From Acetobacteraceae bacterium (lineage in GTDB: Bacteria; Pseudomonadota; Alphaproteobacteria; Acetobacterales; Acetobacteraceae), in the NCBI GenBank assembly GCA_027451405.1, contig DAIDJM010000003.1:1-64000 (forward strand): a stretch of DNA of 64,000 nucleotides, in the 5' to 3' direction. Positions 7,020 through 16,697 of this stretch are shown piece by piece; positions within the stretch are counted from its first letter, which is position 1, and each line of letters starts with the position of its first letter. The notes beneath the pieces are model-generated. The model was given only the letters and a program-made list of their open reading frames with translations. It was not told the origin of the DNA and did not search any database. The position numbers were made by a program, and so were the translations under genes.

Positions 7020-7889
7020 ATGGACGCCAGGTTGCGGATCGAGCGGACGCTTGTCGAGGCGTTGTCGTTGGCGGAGCGGCCGGGGGCGCCGCCGAAGCTG
7101 GCCGAGGCCATGCATTATGCGGTGTTTCCGGGGGGTGCGCGGATCCGGCCGCGGCTGACCATGGCGGTGGCGGCGGCGTGTGGCGCCGAGGATAGCCGGG
7201 CGGCGGCGGCGGCGGGGGCGGCGATCGAGCTGCTGCACTGCGCGTCGCTCGTGCATGACGACATGCCCTGTTTCGATGACGCGGATATGCGGCGGGGCAA
7301 GCCGTCGGTGCATCGCGCCTATGGCGAGCCGCTGGCGCTGCTGACCGGCGATGCGCTGATCGTTCTTGCGTTCCAGGCGCTGGCGATGGGGGCCGCCAAG
7401 GTGCCGGGCCGGCTTGCTGCCATGGTGGCGGCGGTGGCCGGCGCGGTGGGGGTGCCGCGGGGCATCGTGGCGGGCCAGGCCTGGGAGTGTGAGCCGGCGA
7501 TCGATCTGGCCTCGTATCAGCAGGCCAAGACCGGGGCGCTGTTCGCGGCGGCGACCGAGGCGGGGGCGGCGGCGGCCGGGATGATGGGCGCACCCTGGCG
7601 GGCGCTCGGGGATTATCTCGGCGAGGCCTATCAGGTGGCCGATGATCTGAAGGACGCTGTTTCGACGCCGGAAGAGCTGGGCAAGCCGGTGGGGCAGGAC
7701 GCGGCGCATGACCGGCCGAACGCGGTGCTGCAGCTCGGTGTCGCCGGCGCGGTGGCGCGGTTGCGGGTGCTGGCGGAGAAGGCGGCGGATTCGATTCCGG
7801 CTTGTCCGGGGCAGGCGTCTCTGAAGGCGCTGATCGAGCTCGAGAGCCGGCGGTTGATGCCGAAGGAGTTGCCGGCGGCGGCGGCGTGA
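7020..7889 (+). CDS. crtE: Geranylgeranyl diphosphate synthase CrtE
   Basis: Trans-isoprenyl diphosphate synthase that supplies GGPP for carotenoids and for the bacteriochlorophyll tail. The first aspartate-rich motif is seen in LVHDDMPCFDDADMRRGKPS (DDxxxxD type) and the second in YQVADDLKDA. Lys/Arg diphosphate-binding residues are present in FPGGARIRPRL. The length of 289 is normal. It is the first gene of the rightward crtEF-bchCXYZ-puf superoperon. A hairpin element (7895-8034) follows its stop and separates it from crtF. Confidence 0.95.
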   Translation: MDARLRIERTLVEALSLAERPGAPPKLAEAMHYAVFPGGARIRPRLTMAVAAACGAEDSRAAAAAGAAIELLHCASLVHDDMPCFDDADMRRGKPSVHRAYGEPLALLTGDALIVLAFQALAMGAAKVPGRLAAMVAAVAGAVGVPRGIVAGQAWECEPAIDLASYQQAKTGALFAAATEAGAAAAGMMGAPWRALGDYLGEAYQVADDLKDAVSTPEELGKPVGQDAAHDRPNAVLQLGVAGAVARLRVLAEKAADSIPACPGQASLKALIELESRRLMPKELPAAAA

Positions 7890-7894
7890 GGTTT

Positions 7895-8034
7895 GTTCTT
7901 TTTTTGAAAAAAAAGAACCAAAAAAACTTTTGTTGGTTGGCAGGGGCGCCCAAGCGTGAGTGCATATGCGACAGGCGTTGAGGCCACTCGGGTAAAGGAT
8001 AAAAGTTTTTTGGTTCTTTTTTTCAAAAAAGAAC
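7895..8034. repeat. Element E1: paired AT-rich hairpins between crtE and crtF
   Basis: Left hairpin 7895-7918 (gttctttttttg and its complement, then caaaaaaacttt) and right hairpin 8013-8034 in inverted orientation surround about 80 bases of unrelated sequence. The same hairpin occurs at 20887, 26579, 51157 and 63374. Here both ends are the A type. The element contains the start region of crtF. Confidence 0.8.
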
Positions 8035-9125
8035 AAATCCTTGCCTGGCGCGACCGCACGCTGTCCGATCCGCGCTTCCAGCGCTGGGCGACGCAGTTTC
8101 CGCTGACGCGCTTCGTCGCGCGGCGGCGGGCGCGGGCGTTGTTCGATATCGCGGCGGGGTTTGTTTATACGCAGGTGCTGGTGGCGTGCATGCGCACCGG
8201 CCTGATCGCGAAACTGCGCGAGGGACCGGCGAGCGTCGAGTCGCTGGCGCCGCTGCTCGGATTGTCGGTTGCGGCGACGGAACGGCTGGTGCGGGCGGCG
8301 GCGGCCTTGAAGCTGGTCGAGTCGCGCGGGGCCGAACGCTGGGGTCTGGGCACGCTCGGCGCGGCTTTGCTCGGCAATGCCGGCGTGCAGGCGATGATCG
8401 CGCATCATGCGGTGCTTTATGAGGATCTGCGCGATCCCGTGGCGCTGCTCGAGCGGGACGGGGGCGGGACGGGGCTCGCGGGCTATTGGCCTTATGCGCG
8501 GGCGGCGGCGCCGTCGGCGCTGCGGGCGGAGGATGTGGCGGCCTATTCGGCGCTGATGGCGGCCTCGAACGGCATGGTCGCGGACCAGGTGCTGGGCGCG
8601 TATCCGGTGCGGCGGCACCGTCGGCTGCTCGATGTCGGGGGCGGCGAGGGCGCGTTCCTGACCGCGGCGGCGGCGCGGGCGCCGGATCTGCAGCTGATGC
8701 TGCTCGATCTGCCGGCGGTGGTGGAGCGGGCGCGGGCGCGACTCGGGGAAGCCGGGCTGCTCGGGCGGGCGACGCTCGCGGGCGGGGATTTTTTCGCCGA
8801 TCCATGGCCGGCGGGGGCCGATCTCATCACCTTCGTCCGGGTCATTCACGACCATGACGACGAGGCGGTGATGCGGCTGCTGCGCGCGGCGCGGGCGGCC
8901 ATTGCGTCGGGCGGGACACTGCTCATCGCGGAGCCCATGGCGGGCGGCGGCGAGGCGGCGATCGGCGACGCGTATTTCGGTTTTTACCTGCTGGCGATGG
9001 GGTCGGGCCGGGCGCGGACCCCGGAACAGCTCATGAAAATGGTGACGGAGGCGGGGTTTTCGGCGCCGCGTCTGGTGCCGACGGCGGCGCCGATGCTGGC
9101 GCGGGTGCTTCTGGCGCGTGGCTGA
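7956..9125 (+). CDS. crtF: Hydroxyneurosporene O-methyltransferase CrtF
   Basis: AdoMet-dependent methylation of the 1-hydroxy group of carotenoids. A family N-terminal block (LAWRDRTLSDPRFQRWATQFPLTRFVARRRARALFD) is followed by a winged-helix dimerisation region, the AdoMet site (LLDVGGGEGAFLTAAAA) and a FVRVIHDHDD block. The residues before LAWRD (including SFLVLFFKKEQ) are encoded by repeat element E1 and are not family sequence. Start candidates are GTG 7956 or TTG 8010, the latter preceded by AAAGGA at 7995. The native start seems to have been replaced by the insertion. Its position after crtE and before bchC is canonical. Confidence 0.93.
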   Translation: MSAYATGVEATRVKDKSFLVLFFKKEQILAWRDRTLSDPRFQRWATQFPLTRFVARRRARALFDIAAGFVYTQVLVACMRTGLIAKLREGPASVESLAPLLGLSVAATERLVRAAAALKLVESRGAERWGLGTLGAALLGNAGVQAMIAHHAVLYEDLRDPVALLERDGGGTGLAGYWPYARAAAPSALRAEDVAAYSALMAASNGMVADQVLGAYPVRRHRRLLDVGGGEGAFLTAAAARAPDLQLMLLDLPAVVERARARLGEAGLLGRATLAGGDFFADPWPAGADLITFVRVIHDHDDEAVMRLLRAARAAIASGGTLLIAEPMAGGGEAAIGDAYFGFYLLAMGSGRARTPEQLMKMVTEAGFSAPRLVPTAAPMLARVLLARG

Positions 9126-9161
9126 TGGCCTACCGCCGGGTAACCTCGGCGTAAGTTTGGA

Positions 9162-9193
9162 TTGACAGTCCGGTGTGTAAGGTTACTGTGACA
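9162..9193 (+). promoter_or_regulatory. bchC promoter region with PpsR/CrtJ box
   Basis: TGTAAGGTTACTGTGACA at 9176-9193 is a TGT-N12-ACA box. A -35-like TTGACA (9162-9167) lies 16 bases before TACTGT (9184-9189), so the box would overlap the -10 region. This is the arrangement expected for PpsR repression of bchC in the superoperon. The transcription start is inferred. Confidence 0.7.
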
Positions 9194-9240
9194 GTCAGGC
9201 GATCGGAATCGAACGGCGCCGAAGGGGAGGCAACCGGCTG

Positions 9241-10173
9241 ATGGAAGCGACTGCGGTCGTGCTGCGCGCGCCGGAGCGGATCGAGCTGAGCCGCCTGGCA
9301 CTGGATGCGCCCGGGACCGGCGACCTGGTGGTCGACGTGGCCTGGAGCGGGATCAGCACCGGGACCGAGAAGCTGCTCTATTCCGGCCGGATGCCGCCTT
9401 TCCCGGGCATGGGATATCCGCTGGTGCCGGGCTACGAATCGGTGGGCCGGGTGCGCGAGGCGGGAGCCGAGACGCGGCATCGGGCAGGCGATTTCGTGTT
9501 CGTGCCGGGGGCGCGTTGTTTCGGCGCGGTGCGCGGCTTGTTCGGGGGCGCGGCCTCCTGCCTCGTGGTGCCGGATGGGCGCGTGGCGTCGCTCGATGCG
9601 GGGCTGGGCGAGCGCGGCATTCTCGTGGCGCTGGCGGCGACCGCCTATCACGCCTACCGCGATGGTGCGCCACCGGAACTGATCGTCGGGCATGGCGTGC
9701 TCGGGCGGCTGCTGGCGCGACTCGCGGTGCTGCATGGCGGGGCGCCCACGGTTTGGGAGCGCGATCCGGTGCGGGCCGGCGGCGCGGATGGGTATGCGGT
9801 GCTCGATCCCGAGGCCGACTCGCGGCGCGATTATGCGCGCATCTGCGATGTCAGCGGCGATCCGGGTCTGCTGGATGGATTGATCGCGCGCAGCGCGCGG
9901 GGCGCGGAAATCGTGCTTGCCGGCTTCTACAGCGACCGGCTGGGCTTCGCATTTCCGCCGGCCTTCATGCGGGAGGTGCGGATCCGCATCGCCGCGGAAT
10001 GGGAGCGCGCCGACCTCGATGCGGTGGCGCGGCTGGTGGATGGCGGGCGGCTTTCGCTCGACGGTTTGATTACGCACATGCAACCGGCGGGAGCGGCGGA
10101 TACGGCCTACCGCACCGCGTTCGGTGACGCATCCTGCGTGAAAATGGTGCTTGATTGGAGGGGCTGCGCATGA
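9241..10173 (+). CDS. bchC: 3-hydroxyethyl bacteriochlorophyllide a dehydrogenase BchC
   Basis: Oxidises the C3 hydroxyethyl group to acetyl in bacteriochlorophyll a synthesis. It is a zinc-less medium-chain dehydrogenase-like protein of 310 residues: SGISTGTEKLLYSGRMPPFPGMGYPLVPGYESVGRV at the N-terminus, then ELIVGHGVLGRLLARL as the cofactor loop. AGGAGGCAACCGGCTG-type spacing places GGGAGG just upstream of the ATG. The 3' end overlaps bchX by four bases (ATGA), so the two are coupled. Confidence 0.95.
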   Translation: MEATAVVLRAPERIELSRLALDAPGTGDLVVDVAWSGISTGTEKLLYSGRMPPFPGMGYPLVPGYESVGRVREAGAETRHRAGDFVFVPGARCFGAVRGLFGGAASCLVVPDGRVASLDAGLGERGILVALAATAYHAYRDGAPPELIVGHGVLGRLLARLAVLHGGAPTVWERDPVRAGGADGYAVLDPEADSRRDYARICDVSGDPGLLDGLIARSARGAEIVLAGFYSDRLGFAFPPAFMREVRIRIAAEWERADLDAVARLVDGGRLSLDGLITHMQPAGAADTAYRTAFGDASCVKMVLDWRGCA

Positions 10174-11144
10174 ACGCGTCTACGGGACCGATCGAGCCGG
10201 GTGGTGCAGGGGCAAGTGAGCCGGGCATGCGCAAGCGCGACACGCAGGTGATCGCGATCTACGGCAAGGGCGGCATCGGCAAGAGCTTCACGCTCGCCAA
10301 TCTCAGCTACATGATGGCGCAGCAGGGTCGGCGCGTGCTGCTGATCGGCTGCGATCCGAAGAGCGACACCACGTCGCTTCTGTTCGGCGGGCGCAGCTGC
10401 CCGACCATCATCGAGACCTCGTCGCGCAAGAAGGCGGCGGGCGAGAAGGTCGAGATCGGCGATGTATGCTTCAAGCGCGACGGCGTGTTCGCGATGGAGC
10501 TGGGCGGACCCGAAGTCGGCCGCGGCTGCGGCGGGCGCGGCATCATCCACGGGTTCGAGCTTTTGGAAAAACTCGGGTTCCATTCGTGGGATTTCGATTA
10601 CGTTCTGCTCGACTTCCTGGGTGACGTGGTGTGCGGCGGATTCGGATTGCCGATCGCACGCGACATGTGCCAGAAGGTGATCGTGGTCGGTTCGAACGAC
10701 CTGCAGTCGTTGTATGTCGCGAACAACGTCTGTTCCGCGGTCGAATACTTCAAGAAATTGGGCGGCAATGTCGGCGTGGCCGGCATGGTCGTCAACAAGG
10801 ACGACGGCACCGGGGAGGCGCAAGCGTTTGCGAGCGCCGCGGGCATCCCGGTGTTGGCGGCGATTCCGGCGGATGACGACATCCGCCGGAAGAGCGCCTC
10901 CTATGAAATCATCGGCAAGCCGGGTTCGCGTTGGGCGCCGATGTTCGAGCAGCTGGCGACACAGGTCGCCGAGGCACCGCCGCTACGGCCGGCGCCGCTC
11001 TCCCACGAGAAGCTGCTCGACCTCTTCAAGGGCGATGCGGTCGGGCGCGATGTGGTGCTGCAGCCGGCGTCGCTCGAGGACATGTGGGTCGAGGCAGCGC
11101 CGGTGCGCGCCTCGCTCGAAGTGATCTACGAGGGAGCCGGCTGA
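10170..11144 (+). CDS. bchX: Chlorophyllide a reductase iron protein BchX
   Basis: NifH-like ATPase that passes electrons to BchYZ for reduction of ring B of chlorophyllide a. P-loop YGKGGIGKSFT (about residues 31-41), switch GCDPKSD, and the two [4Fe-4S] ligand Cys in GRGCGGRG and DVVCGGFG. I took the ATG at 10170 (GGAGGGG seven bases upstream, ATGA overlap with bchC) rather than a TTG at 10155. The product has 324 residues. It is followed without a gap by bchY. Confidence 0.96.
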   Translation: MNASTGPIEPGGAGASEPGMRKRDTQVIAIYGKGGIGKSFTLANLSYMMAQQGRRVLLIGCDPKSDTTSLLFGGRSCPTIIETSSRKKAAGEKVEIGDVCFKRDGVFAMELGGPEVGRGCGGRGIIHGFELLEKLGFHSWDFDYVLLDFLGDVVCGGFGLPIARDMCQKVIVVGSNDLQSLYVANNVCSAVEYFKKLGGNVGVAGMVVNKDDGTGEAQAFASAAGIPVLAAIPADDDIRRKSASYEIIGKPGSRWAPMFEQLATQVAEAPPLRPAPLSHEKLLDLFKGDAVGRDVVLQPASLEDMWVEAAPVRASLEVIYEGAG

Positions 11145-12644
11145 ATGAGCGCCGCGCCGACCCCGGCGGCCGCTTCGGGGGGGTGTCATGGCGGCCGCGA
11201 GACGATGCTCGAGGCCGCGCGCGCGGCCGGCAAGAGCGAGGCGCTCGACCGGTATGCCACGGACTATCCGAAAGGTCCGCATGACCAGCCGCAATCGATG
11301 TGCCCGGCCTTCGGGTCGTTGCGCGTGGGTTTGCGCATGCGGCGGGTGGCGACGATCCTCTCGGGCTCGGCCTGTTGCGTCTATGGACTGACCTTCACCT
11401 CCCATTTCTATGGTGCCAAGCGCAGCGTCGGCTACGTGCCGTTCAATTCCGAAAGCCTGGTGCGCGGGCAGCTCTACGAGGACATCCGTGAGGCGGTGTT
11501 CAAGACCGCGAAGCCGGAGGATTACGACGCCGTCGTGGTGATCAATCTCTGCGTGCCGACCGCGTCGGGCGTGCCGCTCGACCTGTTGCCGAAGCAGATC
11601 GACGGCGTGCGGGTGATCGGCATCGACGTGCCGGGGTTCGGCGTGCCGACGCATGCGGAGGCGAAGGACGTGCTGTCGGGCGCGATGCTCAAGGCGGCGC
11701 GTCTCGAGGCCGAGGCAGGGCCGGTGGCGCGGCCGCGCGGCGCGCGCGATCTGCCGAGTGTCACGCTGCTCGGGGAATTGTTTCCGGCTGATCCGGCCGG
11801 CGTCGCGGCGATGCTGGCGCCCATGGAGCTGTGTGTCGGGCCGCAGGTGCCGGCGCGCGAATGGCGCGACATGTATGCGGCGCTCGATTGCGTCGCGGTC
11901 GGCGCCACGCATCCTTTCTATGTGGCGAGCGTGCGCGAATTCCACGAGGCGGGGCGGCCGGTGGTCGGTTCCGCGCCGGTCGGGCTCGAGGGCACGGCGG
12001 CGTGGCTCGAGGCGATCGGGCGGGCGGCGAACGTGCCGGCCGACAAGATCGACGCGGCGAAGGCGCGGACGCTGTCGGCGATCCGCACGGCGCTGGAGGC
12101 CAATCCGGTGCGGGCGCGGGTGACGGTTTCGGGCTACGAAGGATCGGAGCTGCTCGTCGCCCGGCTGCTGATCGAGGCCGGCGCGGAAGTGCCTTATGTG
12201 GGCACCGCCTGCCCCAAGACGGAATGGAACGCGGCCGATCTCGCCTGGCTCCAGGCGCATGGCGCGTTCGTGCAGTTTCGTGCGTCGCTGGAACAGGACA
12301 TGCACGCGATGCGCGATGCGCGGCCGGACCTGGCGCTGGGCACAACGCCGCTGGTGCAGGAAGCCAAGCAGCTCGGCGTTCCGGCCGCGTATTTCACCAA
12401 CATCGTCTCGGCGCGGCCGCTTTTCGGGGCGGCGGGCGTGGGGGCGATGGCGCAGATCGTCGCCGCGCAGACCCGAGGGGCCGCGCGGTTCGGCGAGATG
12501 CGCGAATTCTTCGAGGGTGTCGGGGTCCGTGACGTCGCCGGCTATGGCTGGCAGGGGGTCCCCGATCCGCATCCGGAGAGCCGCGCCAAATTCCGCAAGA
12601 TGCGGGAAGCGCGCGTGAAGGCCGAAGCGGCGGTGGGGACCTGA
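11145..12644 (+). CDS. bchY: Chlorophyllide a reductase subunit BchY
   Basis: NifD/BchN-like catalytic subunit, 499 residues. Conserved Cys-containing blocks [27 protein letters not shown] and [20 protein letters not shown] supply cluster ligands shared with BchZ. The ATG follows the bchX stop directly (tga-atg), and the stop overlaps the bchZ start by one base. It forms the heterotetramer with BchZ that receives electrons from BchX. Confidence 0.96.
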   Translation: MSAAPTPAAASGGCHGGRETMLEAARAAGKSEALDRYATDYPKGPHDQPQSMCPAFGSLRVGLRMRRVATILSGSACCVYGLTFTSHFYGAKRSVGYVPFNSESLVRGQLYEDIREAVFKTAKPEDYDAVVVINLCVPTASGVPLDLLPKQIDGVRVIGIDVPGFGVPTHAEAKDVLSGAMLKAARLEAEAGPVARPRGARDLPSVTLLGELFPADPAGVAAMLAPMELCVGPQVPAREWRDMYAALDCVAVGATHPFYVASVREFHEAGRPVVGSAPVGLEGTAAWLEAIGRAANVPADKIDAAKARTLSAIRTALEANPVRARVTVSGYEGSELLVARLLIEAGAEVPYVGTACPKTEWNAADLAWLQAHGAFVQFRASLEQDMHAMRDARPDLALGTTPLVQEAKQLGVPAAYFTNIVSARPLFGAAGVGAMAQIVAAQTRGAARFGEMREFFEGVGVRDVAGYGWQGVPDPHPESRAKFRKMREARVKAEAAVGT

Positions 12645-14086
12645 TGCTCGTTCTCGATCACGACCGGGCCGGCGGCTATTGGGGCGCGGTCTACGCATTC
12701 TGCGCGATGCGGGGCCTGCGGGTGATGATCGACGGTCCGGTGGGCTGCGAGAATCTGCCGGTGACCGCGGTGCTGCATTACACCGACGGGCTGCCGCCGC
12801 ATGAATTGCCGGTGGTGGTCACGGGTCTGGCCGAGGAGCAGCTCTCGAGCGAGGGCACCGAAGGGTCGATGCGGCGCGCCAACGACGTCTCCGATCCGGA
12901 GATGCCGGGCGTGGTGGTGACGGGCAGCATCGCCGAGATGATCGGCGGGGGCGTGACGCCCGAGGGATCGAACCTGATGCGGTTCATTCCGCGCACCATC
13001 GACGAGGATCAGTGGCAGACCGCGGACCGGGCGATCTTCTGGCTGTGGAACGAGTTCGGGGCGAAGCGGGCGAAGCCGAAGGCGCGGCCGGCCGGCGCCA
13101 AGCCGCGGGTGAACATCATCGGGCCGATCTACGGCACCTTCAACATGCCGTCCGATCTCGCCGAGATCCGCCGCCTCGTCGAGGGGATCGGCTGCGAGGT
13201 CAATCTGACCTTCCCGCTCGGGTCGCATCTCGAGGACGTGCCGAAGCTCGTCGATGCGGACGTGAATATCTGCCTCTATCGCGAGTTCGGCCGGCAATTG
13301 TGCGAGGAGCTGGGCAAGCCCTACCTGCAGGCGCCGATCGGGATCTTCGCCACGACGAGCTTCCTGCGCAAGCTCGGCGAACTCACGGGGCTCGATCCGG
13401 AGCCGTTCATCGCCGCGGAGAAGCAGACCACGATCAAGCCGATCTGGGATCTGTGGCGCTCGGTGACGCAGGATTTCTTCGCGACCGCGAGTTTCGGCAT
13501 CGTCGCGACCGAGACCTATGCGCGGGGGATGCGGCAGTTTCTCGAGAGCGAGCTCGGGATTTCCTGCAATTTCGCGATCGCCCGCAAGCCGGGGGCGAAG
13601 ACAGACAATGCCGGCGTGCGGGCGCAGGTGAAGGCCGCGCCCCCGCTGGTATTGTTCGGCTCGTTCAACGAGCGGATGTATGCGGCCGAGGCCGGCGGGC
13701 GCTCGGTGTTCATCCCGGCGTCCTTCCCCGGCGCCATCATCCGCCGCGCCACGGGCACGCCGTTCATGGGCTATGCCGGGGCGACCTACATCGTTCAGGA
13801 ATACTGCAACGCGCTGTTCGACGCGCTGTTCCACATCCTGCCGCTCGGCACGGAGCTCGATCGGATCGAGCCGACGCCCGCGCGCGGCCGGCATGAATGG
13901 GACGACGCGGCGGCGGCGATGTTGCAGGAGCGGGTCGAGAGCGAGCCGTTTCTGGTGCGCATCTCGGCTGCCAAGCGCTATCGCGACCGCATCGAGAAGG
14001 ATGCGCGCGAAGCGGAGGAGGCGCGTGTCACCGCCGAGCGAGTTGCCCGTTCGCTCGCGGCCCTGCTCGCCGAGAGGGTCACATGA
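12644..14086 (+). CDS. bchZ: Chlorophyllide a reductase subunit BchZ
   Basis: NifK/BchB-like subunit, 480 residues. It begins with [15 protein letters not shown] and the Cys ligand block [19 protein letters not shown], then [18 protein letters not shown]-terminal region with PVDAL-like folds and [16 protein letters not shown], resembling the light-independent protochlorophyllide reductase C-terminus, is also present. It overlaps bchY by one base. It is the last bch gene before the puf genes; no pufQ fits in the 210-base gap that follows. Confidence 0.96.
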   Translation: MLVLDHDRAGGYWGAVYAFCAMRGLRVMIDGPVGCENLPVTAVLHYTDGLPPHELPVVVTGLAEEQLSSEGTEGSMRRANDVSDPEMPGVVVTGSIAEMIGGGVTPEGSNLMRFIPRTIDEDQWQTADRAIFWLWNEFGAKRAKPKARPAGAKPRVNIIGPIYGTFNMPSDLAEIRRLVEGIGCEVNLTFPLGSHLEDVPKLVDADVNICLYREFGRQLCEELGKPYLQAPIGIFATTSFLRKLGELTGLDPEPFIAAEKQTTIKPIWDLWRSVTQDFFATASFGIVATETYARGMRQFLESELGISCNFAIARKPGAKTDNAGVRAQVKAAPPLVLFGSFNERMYAAEAGGRSVFIPASFPGAIIRRATGTPFMGYAGATYIVQEYCNALFDALFHILPLGTELDRIEPTPARGRHEWDDAAAAMLQERVESEPFLVRISAAKRYRDRIEKDAREAEEARVTAERVARSLAALLAERVT

Positions 14087-14095
14087 ACAAGAACG

Positions 14096-14185
14096 GGGTC
14101 TGGGGCCATGCTTGATATGGCACGCCTTTGGCGTGACGCCCCAGCGGAGTGCGGAGGCGGAGCCTCTGCCCGCCGCAGGCGCATC
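14096..14185. repeat. Repeat R2-like element upstream of pufB
   Basis: Begins ggggtctggggcc and continues with gcggaggcggagcctctgcccgccgcaggcgc, a diverged and internally expanded version of the R2 hairpin pair seen at 4392 and 59893. It fills most of the bchZ-pufB gap. The remaining bases to 14296 hold a ggccc/gggcc stem and the AGGAGGG ribosome site (14283-14289). I see no pufQ. Confidence 0.55.
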
Positions 14186-14296
14186 TGTTGCGCCTACGGA
14201 CCAGCAATCACCGGCAGTTTCGAATTGCGCCGGCGATCCCTGCTGCGTGGGACAAACGCGGCTCTGGCCCGCGGGCCAAGAAAGGAGGGTGGTTGA

Positions 14297-14521
14297 ATGG
14301 CTTTGGATGTTGATAGGTCGAGCTCCACATCGGGGCTGACCGAGGAGGAAGCGAAGGCGTTTCACAGCATCTTCATGACAAGCTTCCTCGGCTTCACCGG
14401 AATCGCGGTTGTCGCGCACTTCCTGGTGTGGACGTGGCGGCCTTGGCTGCAGACGCCCACGGCGTCGACGCAACAGTCGATGCTGCATGCGCTTCATCAC
14501 GTAACGGCCCTGCTGGGCTAG
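14297..14521 (+). CDS. pufB: LH1 antenna beta subunit PufB
   Basis: A 74-residue inner-membrane polypeptide of the core light-harvesting ring. It has the canonical beta pattern [21 protein letters not shown], one membrane span and the bacteriochlorophyll-ligand His in [13 protein letters not shown] strong AGGAGGG lies 7 bases upstream. After WRPWL, where many LH1 beta chains end or nearly end, about 22 more residues follow ([20 protein letters not shown]...), with further His residues. Confidence 0.95.
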   Translation: MALDVDRSSSTSGLTEEEAKAFHSIFMTSFLGFTGIAVVAHFLVWTWRPWLQTPTASTQQSMLHALHHVTALLG

Positions 14522-14533
14522 GAGGGCTCACCA

Positions 14534-14728
14534 ATGTGGAAAGTCTGGCTACTCTTCGATCCGCGGAGAGCCCTGGTTGCGCTGTTCGTCTTCCTGTTCG
14601 TACTGGCGCTGCTGATTCACTTCATTCTGCTCAGCACCGACCGGTTCAACTGGCTCGACGGACCGCACGCGCATGCCATGGCGCCGACGGCGGCCCAGCA
14701 GATTCAGCCGCTGCCAGCGTCAAAGTAG
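14534..14728 (+). CDS. pufA: LH1 antenna alpha subunit PufA
   Basis: A 64-residue core antenna alpha chain. It starts [40 protein letters not shown], with the N-terminal W-DPRR motif, one membrane span and the bacteriochlorophyll-binding His in [17 protein letters not shown] at 14521-14527 overlaps the pufB stop. A stable hairpin follows the gene before pufL. Confidence 0.96.
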   Translation: MWKVWLLFDPRRALVALFVFLFVLALLIHFILLSTDRFNWLDGPHAHAMAPTAAQQIQPLPASK

Positions 14729-14745
14729 GCGGCAACGGCTGCGCG

Positions 14746-14782
14746 GCCGGGGACGATCAGGCAAGGCCTGGCCGTCTCCGGC
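14746..14782 (+). promoter_or_regulatory. pufA-pufL intercistronic hairpin
   Basis: gccggggacg pairs with cgtctccggc (one mismatch), and an inner caggc/gcctg stem extends it. In other purple bacteria hairpins at this position slow 3'-to-5' decay and give the excess of pufBA over pufLM transcripts. The same role is inferred here. Confidence 0.6.
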
Positions 14783-14826
14783 TCGCGGGGCCGCGGTCCG
14801 CGTCGTGAAGGTTTGGGAGAATTGCC

Positions 14827-15654
14827 ATGTCGATGCTGAGCTTCGAGAAGAAGTATCGGGTACGTGGCGGAACGCTGATCGGCGGCGATCTGTTCGACTT
14901 CTGGGTCGGGCCCTTCTATGTCGGCTTCTTCGGCGTCACCACGATTTTCTTCGCGGTGCTCGGCACCGCGTTGCTTGTGTACGGCGCCGCCATCGGCGGC
15001 ACCGCGGATATCTGGAAGATCAGCATCGCGCCGCCTGACCTGAAATACGGGCTGGGACTGGCACCGCTCGCGCATGGCGGGCTGTGGCAGCTGATCACGA
15101 TCTGTGCGACGGGCGCGTTCTGCTCCTGGGCGGCGCGCCAGGCGGAGATCGCGCGCAAGCTCGGCATGGGGCTGCATGTTCCGGTGGCGTTCAGTTTCGC
15201 CATTCTGGCCTATGTAACGCTCGAGATCATCCGGCCGTTCCTGCTCGGCGCCTGGGGAAATGGTTTTCCTTATGGCATTCTGAGCCATCTCGACTGGGTC
15301 TCGAATGTCGGGCACCAGTTCCTGCACTTCCACTACAATCCGGCGCATATGCTGGCGATCACGTTCTTCTTCACGAACGCGCTGGCACTGGCGCTGCACG
15401 GATCGCTCGTCCTGGGGGCGGCCAATCCCGGGCCCGGCGAGGTGGTGAAAGGGGCCGGACACGAGAACCAGTATTATCTGGATGCGATCGGCTGGTCGAT
15501 TGGGCCGCTCGGCATCCACCGGCTCGGCATCTTCCTGGCTTGCGGTGCGGCGTTCTTCAGCGCGGTCTGCATCCTGCTCAGCGGTCCGTTCTGGACCCGC
15601 GGCTGGCCGGAATGGTGGAACTGGTGGCTCAACCTGCCGGTCTACACGAAGTGA
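14827..15654 (+). CDS. pufL: Photosynthetic reaction centre L subunit PufL
   Basis: Five-helix membrane subunit of 275 residues that binds the special pair, bacteriopheophytin, QA/QB sites and non-haem iron together with Puf[32 protein letters not shown] is the classical L N-terminus. [33 protein letters not shown] carries special-pair and iron ligand His residues. [10 protein letters not shown] follows in helix E. A GGGAGA ribosome site precedes the ATG. Confidence 0.98.
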   Translation: MSMLSFEKKYRVRGGTLIGGDLFDFWVGPFYVGFFGVTTIFFAVLGTALLVYGAAIGGTADIWKISIAPPDLKYGLGLAPLAHGGLWQLITICATGAFCSWAARQAEIARKLGMGLHVPVAFSFAILAYVTLEIIRPFLLGAWGNGFPYGILSHLDWVSNVGHQFLHFHYNPAHMLAITFFFTNALALALHGSLVLGAANPGPGEVVKGAGHENQYYLDAIGWSIGPLGIHRLGIFLACGAAFFSAVCILLSGPFWTRGWPEWWNWWLNLPVYTK

Positions 15655-15663
15655 AATGAACGC

Positions 15664-15685
15664 GCCCGGCGCGCAGGCGCCGGGC
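15664..15685 (+). promoter_or_regulatory. Perfect hairpin between pufL and pufM
   Basis: gcccggcgc and gcgccgggc form a perfect 9-bp GC stem with a 4-base loop, ten bases after the pufL stop. There is no T-run, so an mRNA-stability or pausing role is more likely than termination. Confidence 0.5.
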
Positions 15686-15704
15686 ATCTCACGGGGATTG
15701 CGCC

Positions 15705-16697
15705 ATGGCCGCGTATCAAAACATCTTCACCCGGGTCCAGATACGAGGACCCATGCACACGGTGCCGCTCAAGCGCGGCAACGAGGACCGGTTCGGCAAG
15801 CCGTTCTTCTCGCACCTGCTCGGCCGGTTCGGCGATCCGCAAGTGGGTCCGCTCTATATCGGCCGGGTGGGGATCGCGTCGGTGGCCTGCGGGGCGATCG
15901 CGATCGTCATCATCGGGCTGAACATGGCGGCCTCGGTCGGGTTCAGCCCGACGCGGTTCGTCCATGAGCTGCCCTGGCTCGCGCTCGAGCCGCCGCCGCC
16001 GCAATACGGGCTGCACTTCCCGCCGCTGGCGCAGGGCGGGTGGTGGCTGATGGCCGGCTTCTTCCTCACCACCTCGATCCTGCTCTGGTGGGTGCGGATG
16101 TATCGCCGGGCGCGGGCGCTGGGCCTGGGCACGCACACGCCCTGGGCTTTCGCGTCGGCCATCTGGCTCTATCTGGTGCTCGGCTTCATCCGGCCGATCC
16201 TGATGGGGAGTTTCGCCGAGGCGCCGCCGTTCGGGGTTTTCCCGCACCTCGATTGGACCGCCTCCTTCTCAGTCCGCTACGGGAACCTATTCTACAATCC
16301 GTTCCACATGCTCTCGATCGCCTTCCTCTACGGTTCCGCGGTGCTGTTCGCCATGCATGGCGCGACGGTGCTGGCGACCACGCGCTACGGCGCGGAGCGG
16401 GAGGTGGAGCAGATCGTCGACCGGGGCACGGCCTTCGAGCGCGGCGGTCTGTTCTGGCGCTGGACCATGGGGTTCAACGCGACGGCGGAGAGCATCCATC
16501 GCTGGGCCTGGTGGTTCGCGGTGCTGGTGACGCTGACGGGGGGTATCGGCATCCTGCTGACCGGCACGGTGGTCGATAACTGGTTCATCTGGGGCGTGAA
16601 GCACGGCATCGCGCCGGACTACCCCTACTCGTTCGTCCCTGGAGGCGTTCAGGACCCGTCGCTGACTTGGCACGGATACACGGGAGCGACACCATGA
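15705..16697 (+). CDS. pufM: Photosynthetic reaction centre M subunit PufM
   Basis: Membrane subunit of 330 residues, partner of PufL. N-terminal [13 protein letters not shown], then five predicted spans. [25 protein letters not shown] carries the special-pair ligand and iron-ligand His residues, and [16 protein letters not shown] is helix E. The C-terminus ([21 protein letters not shown]) is long, as in species that have a bound tetraheme cytochrome. It overlaps pufC by four bases. Confidence 0.98.
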   Translation: MAAYQNIFTRVQIRGPMHTVPLKRGNEDRFGKPFFSHLLGRFGDPQVGPLYIGRVGIASVACGAIAIVIIGLNMAASVGFSPTRFVHELPWLALEPPPPQYGLHFPPLAQGGWWLMAGFFLTTSILLWWVRMYRRARALGLGTHTPWAFASAIWLYLVLGFIRPILMGSFAEAPPFGVFPHLDWTASFSVRYGNLFYNPFHMLSIAFLYGSAVLFAMHGATVLATTRYGAEREVEQIVDRGTAFERGGLFWRWTMGFNATAESIHRWAWWFAVLVTLTGGIGILLTGTVVDNWFIWGVKHGIAPDYPYSFVPGGVQDPSLTWHGYTGATP

